Shown here: positions 1 through 5,890 of the stretch, in pieces
Position numbering within the stretch: the stretch's first letter is position 1
How the letters are laid out: each line of letters opens with the position of its first letter
Source of the DNA: Acidobacteriota bacterium
GTDB lineage: Bacteria; Acidobacteriota; UBA6911; RPQK01
Direction: 5' to 3'
Length of the DNA: 5,903 nucleotides
Assembly (NCBI GenBank): GCA_003819755.1
Contig: RPQK01000508.1
Coordinates: forward strand, 1 to 5,903
The notes under the pieces: model-generated
Database searches by the model: none
Seen by the model: only the letters and a program-made list of their open reading frames with translations
Told to the model about the DNA's origin: nothing
Program-made: the position numbers and the translations under genes

Positions 1-70
1 CCCGCGCGCTTCGCTTGCGGTTCTGATGTCTTTCAGAGGGCCGAGCCAGGGAGACCCGGGTGGCGTAGCC

Positions 71-94
71 GCTTTACCCCTTTACTCCTTTGCC
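71..94. repeat. Short pyrimidine-rich octamer repeat in the leader
   Basis: Three adjacent, imperfect 8-base units (gctttacc, cctttact, cctttgcc) lie in the leader ahead of phoU. The stretch is almost purely pyrimidine on the plus strand. I see no convincing promoter or Pho box in bases 1-150, and the function of these units is unknown. They may simply be a low-complexity tract. Confidence 0.35.
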
Positions 95-150
95 CCTGCG
101 TTGTCCCGGTGTTACCATGACCTTTGTCGTTATTGACCGTTTCCCCCGTT

Positions 151-1266
151 ATGCCAAGCCACTACGAGGAAAGTCTACAGAGGGATATCGGCCGGCTCCG
201 GGCCAAGATCGGGGACATGCTCCAGCTCGTTCTCAGGGCGCTGACGGATAGCCTCGAGGCGTTTCTAGAGACCGATCGCCCGAGAGCGTACCTCGTTGTG
301 CTGCGTGATCGGCACATCGACGAACTGGAGAAGGAAATCGACCGGCTTTCCCTGGAATTCATCGTTCGGCAGCAGCCGGTGGCCAGTCATCTTCGTTTCG
401 TGTACGCCAGCATAAAGATCAACCAGGCGCTCGAACGGATCGGAGACTACTGCGAGAGTATCTCCCGGCAGAGCCTGAAGATCATCCATCTGGACGTGCA
501 CTTCCTTCACGACCGGTACCGCGAGATGATGAACCTCGCGATTCCGATGCTGCGCGACGCGGTCACGGCGTTCCTCACTCAGGACCTCGAACTGGCCAGA
601 AAGGCGATGCAGAGCGAAAAGGCGGTTGACAACCTTCGTACCGTCATCGGTGCCGAGGTAGCCAAATACCAGCAGGAGGGCCGCATTCCGGTCGAAGCCA
701 TCATTCCGCTGCTGACTATCTCGAAGCGCATCGAACGGACCTCGGACCAGGCGGAGAACATTTGCGAGGAAGTCATCTACCTGTGCACCGGTGAGTACGC
801 TAAGCACAAGGGGCGTGAAGTCTTCCGTATCCTGTTCGTCGACGAAGACAACGCCTGCCTCAGTCAAATGGCCGAGGCTATTGGCAATTCTCTGAATCAA
901 CCGAGGTTTCTGTTCAGCAGTGCCGGTTTGAAGCCTGCCAGCCCCGATTCCGGGACACTCGAGTTTTTGAAGAAGAAGGGACTGAACGTCTCCCGCCAGT
1001 CCAGCAAATCTCTGAATCAGATTCCGAATCTCGAGTTCTACCAGGTGGCGGTTGCCTTTGGAGAGAGTGTTCAGAACCGTCTGAACTTGCCGACCAAGAC
1101 GGTGGAGCTTGACTGGACGGTTCCTGATCCGTGTGGCGACACCGGCCACGACGCCGATTCCGAAGCCAGATTTGAGGCGGCTTTCCGATACATCGAGACC
1201 CATATCCGAGATCTTACCCAGGCCATTCTGGGAGACGATGTCGAACCAACCAGGATCAACGGCTGA
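151..1266 (+). CDS. phoU: PhoU phosphate-signalling regulator fused to an inactive ArsC/LMW-phosphatase-like domain
   Basis: A 371-residue protein with two parts. Residues 1-~220 are PhoU, the helical cytoplasmic protein that restrains Pho signalling and modulates Pst. It has the two PhoU repeats: EIDR at 62-65, a QQPVA segment, LERIGDY at 94-100, and a second-repeat counterpart IERTSDQAEN at 194-203. The acidic residues in these helices are the type that bind metals in known PhoU structures. Residues ~227-360 resemble arsenate reductase/low-molecular-weight tyrosine phosphatase: NACLSQMAEAI, an SSAG motif, and D326-P327 at the place of the conserved acid loop. The P-loop nucleophile cysteine aligns with D231 and the P-loop arginine with L237. 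The downstream resolving cysteines are also missing, so catalysis is unlikely. I prefer ATG 151, which matches the usual PhoU N-terminus (MPSHYEESL). An in-frame TTG at 124 would add nine residues. Neither start has a clear Shine-Dalgarno. Being upstream of pstS is unusual for phoU. Confidence 0.93.
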   Translation: MPSHYEESLQRDIGRLRAKIGDMLQLVLRALTDSLEAFLETDRPRAYLVVLRDRHIDELEKEIDRLSLEFIVRQQPVASHLRFVYASIKINQALERIGDYCESISRQSLKIIHLDVHFLHDRYREMMNLAIPMLRDAVTAFLTQDLELARKAMQSEKAVDNLRTVIGAEVAKYQQEGRIPVEAIIPLLTISKRIERTSDQAENICEEVIYLCTGEYAKHKGREVFRILFVDEDNACLSQMAEAIGNSLNQPRFLFSSAGLKPASPDSGTLEFLKKKGLNVSRQSSKSLNQIPNLEFYQVAVAFGESVQNRLNLPTKTVELDWTVPDPCGDTGHDADSEARFEAAFRYIETHIRDLTQAILGDDVEPTRING

Positions 1267-1276
1267 AGAACCGACC

Positions 1277-2188
1277 ATGATCGTTTCCCGAGCTCACTTT
1301 GTCGGTACGGTTGCCCTAATTCTGGCCGCCTGCTTCTGTCTCCTGTCCGGATGCAGGGAGTCAAGCGAGGCTTCCGGCTCGCGCGCAACCATCCAAAACA
1401 AGGGCTCCGACACGATGGTCAACGTCGCCCAAGCCTGGGCGGAGGAGTATCGAAGGGTTCGCCCGGATGTCGACGTGGAGGTTTCGGGAGGCGGTTCCGG
1501 GGTCGGTATTGCCGCCCTGATCAAAGGAACAGTCGACATCGCCAATGCCAGCCGCAATATGAAGCCCGAGGAGATGGCCCAGGCGCGTGCGAACACCGGC
1601 AAGATGCCGGTCGAACTCATCGTTGGTTATGATGCGCTGGCCGTCTTCGTCCACAAGGATAACCCGCTGGACGAGATTTCCATCGACCAGTTGGCCGGGA
1701 TCTATTCTGAAAAAGGGACGATCACCCTGTGGTCCCAGCTGGGGGTCCAAATCCCGAACACCCGCCACGACGAGATCGTGCGCATCAGCCGGCAGTCCAG
1801 CTCAGGGACATACGAGTTCTTCCGGGAGAAGGTCCTCAGCAAAAAGGATTTCAAGCTCGGTTCCCTCGACATGAACGGCTCGAAGGAAGTCGTGGAGCTC
1901 GTCGCCGGGACGCCGACTGCCATCGGATACAGCGGCATGGGCTACGCCTCTGCCGGCGTCAAAATGCTGAAGATCGCCAAAGAACCGGGCAAGCCGGCGG
2001 TTGAGCCGACCATGCGGACCACCTTGTCGAAGGAGTACCCCATAGCCCGTTCTCTGCAGGTCTACACGCTTGGCCAGCCCGCCGGAGAGGTCAAGGAGTA
2101 CATCGAGTGGATGATGGGACCGGACGGGCAGCGAGTCCTCGAAGAGAGCGGATACGTCCCGCTGCCGTCGAAGGCCGGGGGCCGGTAA
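1277..2188 (+). CDS. pstS: PstS, phosphate-binding lipoprotein of the Pst ABC importer
   Basis: A 303-residue solute-binding protein that captures inorganic phosphate outside the cytoplasmic membrane and delivers it to PstC/PstA. The N-terminus is a lipoprotein signal: a hydrophobic core at about 8-23 and lipobox LSGC with the lipidated cysteine at 26. Anion-binding motifs of the PstS family are present: GSDTM at 43-47, SGGGSG at 70-75 and RQSSSGT at 172-178. A VGYDALAVFVH segment and a late TAIGYSGMGYA segment are also typical of the family. The length fits the shorter PstS subfamily better than E. coli PstS (about 346 residues). ATG 1277 lies 10 bases after the phoU stop and gives a clean signal peptide. 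An in-frame ATG at 1238, preceded by GGGAG and overlapping phoU, would add 13 residues and cannot be excluded. The open frame extends further upstream to 1109, but that part overlaps phoU coding sequence and looks fortuitous. Confidence 0.95.
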   Translation: MIVSRAHFVGTVALILAACFCLLSGCRESSEASGSRATIQNKGSDTMVNVAQAWAEEYRRVRPDVDVEVSGGGSGVGIAALIKGTVDIANASRNMKPEEMAQARANTGKMPVELIVGYDALAVFVHKDNPLDEISIDQLAGIYSEKGTITLWSQLGVQIPNTRHDEIVRISRQSSSGTYEFFREKVLSKKDFKLGSLDMNGSKEVVELVAGTPTAIGYSGMGYASAGVKMLKIAKEPGKPAVEPTMRTTLSKEYPIARSLQVYTLGQPAGEVKEYIEWMMGPDGQRVLEESGYVPLPSKAGGR

Positions 2189-2225
2189 AGCCACTCACCG
2201 GGCGCAGGAAACAAGGGTTGATTTG

Positions 2226-2230
2226 AAGGA
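2226..2230 (+). promoter_or_regulatory. Shine-Dalgarno of pstC
   Basis: AAGGA lies six bases before ATG 2237 and fixes the pstC start. It is the clearest ribosome-binding site in the operon. The 48-base pstS–pstC gap, the largest between genes here, contains no convincing terminator. Confidence 0.75.
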
Positions 2231-2236
2231 ATAAGA

Positions 2237-3166
2237 ATGTCCAGTTCTCCCACTCGCAAACAACGGCAAAGGCCTCGGCGAGCCCTTTGGGCAGTCGCCG
2301 GCGAGACGTTGCTGGAATGGATAATCCGGCTGAGCGGGATCAGCGCGATTATCTTCGTACTGGCTATCTTCGTTTTCGTCTTCCGAGAGGCGGCTCCGGT
2401 CCTGACCAATGAAGAGTTCAACCTGGTTGAGTTTTTCACCAGCATCGCCTGGTATCCCACATCCGCACAGAACGTGCGTTATGGCACCCTCGCCTTGATC
2501 GCGGGCACCTTCAGCGTGACCGCCCTCGCTATGGCTCTGGCCGTCCCCTTCGGCCTCGGCGGGGCGATCTACATCTCCGAATTCTGCCGGCCCAGGACCC
2601 GGGAAGTCCTGAAGATCGTCATCGAGCTGCTGGCTGCAGTGCCGAGCGTTGTCTGGGGCTTTATCGGCCTGACGGTCATGAGCCGGTTGTTGGTCGAATA
2701 CGGCGGTGCGCCCGTTGGCGTGAACATGCTCAACGGCGCGATCATCCTCGCCCTCATGGCGGTTCCGATCATCGTCTCGATTGGGGAGGATGCGCTCAAG
2801 GCTGTGCCTGACTCATTCAGGGAAGCGGGGATCGCAATGGGGGCGAGCCGGTGGCAGCTGATTTACCGCGTGTTGCTCCCCGCCGCCAAAAACGGGCTCC
2901 TGGCCGCCGTTTTGCTCGGGATCGGGCGGGCCGTCGGAGAAACTATGGCTGTCCTCATGGCGACGGGCCACGCCGTCCAGATCCCTCACGGCATTTTGGA
3001 TCCTATCCGAACCTTGACCGCCAACGTTGCGGCCGAGCTCGGAGAAGCGCCGGCCGGCTCTCCTCACTACCGGGTTCTGTTCATGACGGGAGTCCTCCTG
3101 TTCACCATTACCTTTGTCGTCAACCTGACTGCCGACTTCGTGATTCGAGGCGTCAAGAGGAAATAG
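2237..3166 (+). CDS. pstC: PstC, phosphate ABC transporter permease
   Basis: A 309-residue inner-membrane permease that pairs with PstA to form the phosphate path. After a basic N-terminal tail (residues 7-15, rich in Arg/Lys, cytoplasmic) comes a first membrane helix at about 33-49. A periplasmic segment follows, then further helices near 84-111, 125-150, 160-178, 215-238 and 280-303. The family core is evident: GGAIYISEF, ELLAAVPSVVWGF, and a binding-protein-dependent permease EAA loop starting at REAG (195-198) and including GASRW. A GRAVGETMAV segment follows, as in other PstC proteins. The EAA loop is the coupling helix that contacts a PstB nucleotide-binding domain. The stop codon is separated from pstA by a single base, indicating co-translation. 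Length and motifs are normal for the family, and nothing appears truncated. Confidence 0.96.
   Translation: MSSSPTRKQRQRPRRALWAVAGETLLEWIIRLSGISAIIFVLAIFVFVFREAAPVLTNEEFNLVEFFTSIAWYPTSAQNVRYGTLALIAGTFSVTALAMALAVPFGLGGAIYISEFCRPRTREVLKIVIELLAAVPSVVWGFIGLTVMSRLLVEYGGAPVGVNMLNGAIILALMAVPIIVSIGEDALKAVPDSFREAGIAMGASRWQLIYRVLLPAAKNGLLAAVLLGIGRAVGETMAVLMATGHAVQIPHGILDPIRTLTANVAAELGEAPAGSPHYRVLFMTGVLLFTITFVVNLTADFVIRGVKRK
3156..3161 (+). promoter_or_regulatory. Shine-Dalgarno of pstA, inside the end of pstC
   Basis: AGAGGA lies six bases before ATG 3168 and within the last codons of pstC. It supports that start and suggests translational coupling of the two permease genes. Confidence 0.65.
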
Positions 3167-3167
3167 G

Positions 3168-4085
3168 ATGGTCACGAACGAGAACAGCCCAGACCAGGCC
3201 CGTTTCACGAAGACCCGGTTTGGGCGCAGAACGGAACTGACCGAGCGGATTGCGAAGACCGTCTTCTTTCTGATGTCTGTCGCAATGATTGTTCCCCTCG
3301 TCGCGATCATCAGCTACCTCGTGATTCGCGCCTGGCCGTCTCTCAGCCTGGAGTTCGTGCTCGACGTCCCGCGCAAGGGGATGACCCAAGGCGGGATCTG
3401 GCCGGCGTTCGTTGGAACTGTCTACCTGGTTTTCATCTCGCTGGCGGTTTCGGCGCCTATCGGGGTGATGGCGGCTGTCTATCTCAACGAATACGCAAAG
3501 GACAACTGGCTGAACCGGACGATCAACCTCGCCGTGATCAACTTGGCTGGTGTCCCGAGTATCGTCCATGCACTTTTTGGCTTGGGCGCATTCGTTTACG
3601 CGGCCCGTTTCGGCTACTCAATCCTTTCGGCGTCTCTTACGCTGGCGATCATGACGTTGCCGGTGATCATAGCGAGCACGCGAGAGGCGCTGGCCTCCGT
3701 CCCGATGAGTTTTCGGGAGGCGTGCTGGAACGTCGGCGCCACCCGTTGGCAGACGATTCGCTCGATCGTTCTTCCGAACTCGATCAGTGGGATCCTGACC
3801 GGGGTGATTCTTCAGGTGAGCCGGGCGGCCGGAGAAACTGCACCGATCATGTTTACGGGTGCGGTCTTCTTCAAGTCGATCGAGCGCGGCGACTTGTTTG
3901 CCTACAATCTGAACGAGCAGTGCATGGCGCTCTCAATGCACCTTTACACAGTGACCACCCAGGTGCCCAAGGTCGAGGAATCCATTCCGTATGCCACGGC
4001 CGTGGTGCTCCTCGGGTCAGTCCTCGTGGTGAATGCGACAGCCATCGCTTTCCGCGTCTGGCTGCGCGCGCGCAAGAAGTGGTGA
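3168..4085 (+). CDS. pstA: PstA, phosphate ABC transporter permease
   Basis: A 305-residue inner-membrane permease, partner of PstC. Membrane helices are expected near residues 31-53, 80-104, 119-144, 151-169, 205-225 and 275-296. Diagnostic PstA segments are GGIWPAFVGT, AAVYLNEYA (102-110), NLAGVPSIVHALFGLG (125-140), a LTLAIMTLPVIIASTREAL block, the EAA coupling loop FREACWNVGATRW (E184-G190 at its core), and SRAAGETAPIMFTGA. The C-terminus ends in a basic tail (RARKKW) as expected for a cytoplasmic end. Four or fewer bases separate it from pstB1, depending on which pstB1 start is used. The protein appears full length, with no degenerate motif. The unusual features of this transporter are in its ATPases, not its permeases. 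Confidence 0.96.
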   Translation: MVTNENSPDQARFTKTRFGRRTELTERIAKTVFFLMSVAMIVPLVAIISYLVIRAWPSLSLEFVLDVPRKGMTQGGIWPAFVGTVYLVFISLAVSAPIGVMAAVYLNEYAKDNWLNRTINLAVINLAGVPSIVHALFGLGAFVYAARFGYSILSASLTLAIMTLPVIIASTREALASVPMSFREACWNVGATRWQTIRSIVLPNSISGILTGVILQVSRAAGETAPIMFTGAVFFKSIERGDLFAYNLNEQCMALSMHLYTVTTQVPKVEESIPYATAVVLLGSVLVVNATAIAFRVWLRARKKW

Positions 4086-4090
4086 GCCGG

Positions 4091-4897
4091 ATGCCGGACG
4101 AAAAGATCGAAGTTCGAAACCTGAAGCTGTCTTACGGTCCACGAGAGGTACTCCACGGCATCTCCTTCGACGTGTACGAAAACGAGATCTTCGCAGTGAT
4201 CGGGCCGGCGCAATCAGGGAAGACCTCGTTGCTGCGCTGCATGAATCGAACGATCGATTTTGTGGCGAATGCAAGGGTTTCCGGCACGATCAAGGTGGAC
4301 GGACAGAACGTGCGTAAGATCGGGCACTCCTTCTTCAAGCGCCTGGCGGGCAAGCGCCCTCCCCGGTTCTCGGACGTATTCGAGTTGCGACGGGCGGTCG
4401 GGATGGTGGCGCCGCTCCCTGTCGGCCTGCCGTTGTCGATCTACGACAATGTGGCCTTTGCTCCCCGCGCGTCCGGTTTGACGCGAAGAGCCGACCTTGA
4501 CGCGATTGTCGAGAAGTGCCTGCGCCAGGCGGCGCTCTGGGATGAAGTGAAGGAGCGGCTGCACAGCCTCGGCACCAAGCTGTCCGGCGGACAGCAGCAG
4601 CGGCTGACGATCGCCCGGGCCCTGTCTCACCAGCCCGAGGTCCTGTGCCTGGACGAGTTCTCGATCGCCATCGATCCGGTCACGACAATGCGAATTGAGG
4701 ATGTGCTCAAGGAACTTCGCAAGGAGATTACGATCATCCTCGTAACCAATCTCACCCAGCAGGCTCGCCGGCTGGCCGATCGGACGATGTTTCTGTGGAA
4801 TGGCGAAATCGTTGAGCTGGACAGCAACGAGGTGATTTTTTCGGACAGCCCGAAGGACCGGAAGACATACGAATACGTCAATGGCATCTTCGGTTGA
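4091..4897 (+). CDS. pstB: PstB1, PstB-type ATPase with intact LSGGQ but degenerate Q-loop and H-loop
   Basis: A 268-residue cytoplasmic nucleotide-binding subunit of the PstB family, ending in the family-typical YVNGIFG. Walker A is GPAQSGKTS (38-46), still GxxxxGK[ST] although the usual GPSGCGKST has changed. The signature LSGGQQQR (164-171) is perfect. Walker B retains D188-E189, followed by F190 instead of proline, and the D-loop reads IAID. Two catalytic or coupling residues are lost: the Q-loop MVFQ becomes MVAP (Q to P108), and the switch histidine VTHN becomes VTNL (N220). About 15 extra, largely basic residues (about 75-94) precede the Q-loop compared with PstB2. ATG 4091 is chosen as start. 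An in-frame GTG at 4082 overlaps the pstA stop as GTGA and would add three residues. The reading frame is open and motif order is preserved, so this is not a pseudogene. I infer it is the non-catalytic-site half of a heterodimer with PstB2. Confidence 0.92.
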   Translation: MPDEKIEVRNLKLSYGPREVLHGISFDVYENEIFAVIGPAQSGKTSLLRCMNRTIDFVANARVSGTIKVDGQNVRKIGHSFFKRLAGKRPPRFSDVFELRRAVGMVAPLPVGLPLSIYDNVAFAPRASGLTRRADLDAIVEKCLRQAALWDEVKERLHSLGTKLSGGQQQRLTIARALSHQPEVLCLDEFSIAIDPVTTMRIEDVLKELRKEITIILVTNLTQQARRLADRTMFLWNGEIVELDSNEVIFSDSPKDRKTYEYVNGIFG

Positions 4898-4915
4898 TTC
4901 TATGGACAGGCGCCC

Positions 4916-5692
4916 ATGAGCGAGAGTCGTCAGTACGCCATCGAGACCCGGGATCTGAATCTCTGGTACGGCCATTTCCAGGCCCTGATCAATGTGACCG
5001 CGAATCTTCGACACGGCATCATCACCTCTCTGATCGGGCCCTCCGGGTGCGGGAAAACGACTCTCTTGCGCTGCTTCAACCGGGTCAACGAGCGGTACGG
5101 TTCCGTCAGGACCACCGGCGAAATCAGGGTGCTCGGGAAGAACATCTACGACCCGGATGTGTCGCTTGTCGAGCTTCGGAAGGCGGTTGGCATGGTTTTT
5201 CAGCGGCCCAACCCTCTGCCGATTTCGGTCTATGAAAACGTGGTGTTCGGGCTTCGGCTCCACTCCTCGCGCAAGCAATTGCGCCGGGACGAACTGGACC
5301 ATGCCGTCGAAAAGGCCCTGACCGAGGTCGGCCTTTGGAAAGACCTGAAGGACCGGTTGGACGTCCGGGCCACCACCCTGCAGCTCGAGCAGCAACAAAA
5401 ACTATCCATTGCGCGGCTGCTTCCTCTGAAGCCCGACGTCATTCTGATGGATGAGCCAGCTTCGACGTTGGATGTCGAGGGGACCCGGGCGATCGAAGAA
5501 CTGATGTTCGATCTGCGCGGCCGGTACACCCTCGTGGTCGTCACGCACAACATGGCTCAAGCTCGCCGCGCCAGCGACGAATGCATCTTCATGCTGCTCG
5601 GTGAGGTGATCGAGCACCGTCGCACGGAGGACCTGTTCCTGGAACCGCAAAATCCGAAAACCGCTGAGTACATTGAGGGCCGGTACGGCTGA
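4916..5692 (+). CDS. pstB: PstB2, PstB-type ATPase with canonical catalytic side but degenerate ABC signature
   Basis: A 258-residue PstB-family ATPase, the normal length for the family, ending in YIEGRYG. Walker A GPSGCGKTT (41-49), Q-loop GMVFQRPNP (glutamine 96), Walker B LMDEP (D179, E180), D-loop STLD and switch VTHNM (H211) are all canonical. The ABC signature is not: LSGGQQQR is replaced by LQLEQQQK (155-162), removing the serine and both glycines that hold the gamma-phosphate of the ATP bound by the partner subunit. A homodimer would therefore have no competent composite site. Pairing with PstB1, which has an intact LSGGQ, would restore one. The start ATG 4916 follows pstB1 by 18 bases, with a weak GGACAGG upstream. 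The last three codons and stop form the outer edge of the downstream inverted repeat. The residue changes are read directly from the sequence. The heterodimer is inference. Confidence 0.93.
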   Translation: MSESRQYAIETRDLNLWYGHFQALINVTANLRHGIITSLIGPSGCGKTTLLRCFNRVNERYGSVRTTGEIRVLGKNIYDPDVSLVELRKAVGMVFQRPNPLPISVYENVVFGLRLHSSRKQLRRDELDHAVEKALTEVGLWKDLKDRLDVRATTLQLEQQQKLSIARLLPLKPDVILMDEPASTLDVEGTRAIEELMFDLRGRYTLVVVTHNMAQARRASDECIFMLLGEVIEHRRTEDLFLEPQNPKTAEYIEGRYG

Positions 5693-5759
5693 GCCGAATG
5701 CCGAATGCTGAATGCGGAGTGCGGAATGCGGAATAAGCCGAGTGCCGAATGCGGAATAA
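5693..5759 (+). repeat. Left heptamer array, GC(C/G/T)GA(A/G)T x9
   Basis: Immediately after the pstB2 stop come nine degenerate 7-base units: gccgaat, gccgaat, gctgaat, gcggagt, gcggaat, gcggaat, then aa, then gccgagt, gccgaat, gcggaat and aa. Only the third and sixth positions vary. There are no spacers of CRISPR length. The six-plus-three grouping, with each group closed by AA, suggests a structured repeat family rather than simple slippage. Confidence 0.9.
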
Positions 5760-5832
5760 GGGAACAAGAACGAAGAAACGGGTGACCGCCAGCCAACCTG
5801 AAGTCTCAAATCGGCAAGCTGACTTATTCTTA

Positions 5833-5890
5833 ATTCCGCATTCCGCATTCCGAATTCCGCATTCGGCACTTTCCGCATTCCGCACTCGGC
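5833..5890 (-). repeat. Right heptamer array, the same unit inverted
   Basis: The unit appears here as its complement, (A)TTC(C/G)GC: attccgc, attccgc, attccga, attccgc, attcggc, an irregular act-ttccgc, attccgc and actcggc, then tt. It mirrors the left array and forms the other arm of the inverted repeat. The irregular unit near 5868-5876 breaks exact symmetry, so the two arms have diverged or were never identical. Confidence 0.88.

Noticed and set aside
1..120. C-terminal end of an upstream gene (open from base 1 to TGA at 118)
   Set aside because: The 39-residue translation is low in complexity and lacks any recognisable motif, and the region has pyrimidine repeats typical of non-coding sequence.
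265..1278. Minus-strand open frame of 337 codons opposite phoU
   Set aside because: The plus-strand frame encodes an obvious PhoU, and the antisense product has no family features.
2182..2201. Hairpin terminator after pstS (ccggt...accgg)
   Set aside because: The stem is only five pairs with a ten-base loop and no T-tract follows. The next gene is an obvious operon partner.
4091..4897. pstB1 as a decaying pseudogene
   Set aside because: The frame is intact with a family-typical C-terminus, perfect LSGGQ and Walker lysine and glutamate. The changes are confined to positions that make sense for a degenerate site in a heterodimer.
5378..5392. Adjacent PstI-like (ctgcag) and XhoI-like (ctcgag) hexamers at the PstB2 signature, suggesting engineering
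   Set aside because: They are explained by common codons for Leu-Gln-Leu-Glu-Gln in a GC-rich gene. There is no vector sequence, frame disruption or other sign of cloning.
4214..5398. Long minus-strand open frame (394 codons) opposite pstB1 and pstB2
   Set aside because: It lies wholly antisense to two genes with clear ABC motifs and its translation shows no recognisable domain. Long antisense frames are expected in GC-rich coding sequence.
5402..5885. Minus-strand frames translating as RNAE/FGMRNAE-type repeats
   Set aside because: They are translations of the heptamer arrays running into the antisense of pstB2. The repetitive peptide follows from a 7-base unit and does not look like a protein.
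5693..5890. CRISPR array
   Set aside because: Units are 7 bases with no spacers, and the two halves are inverted, not direct repeats of 20-40 bases.
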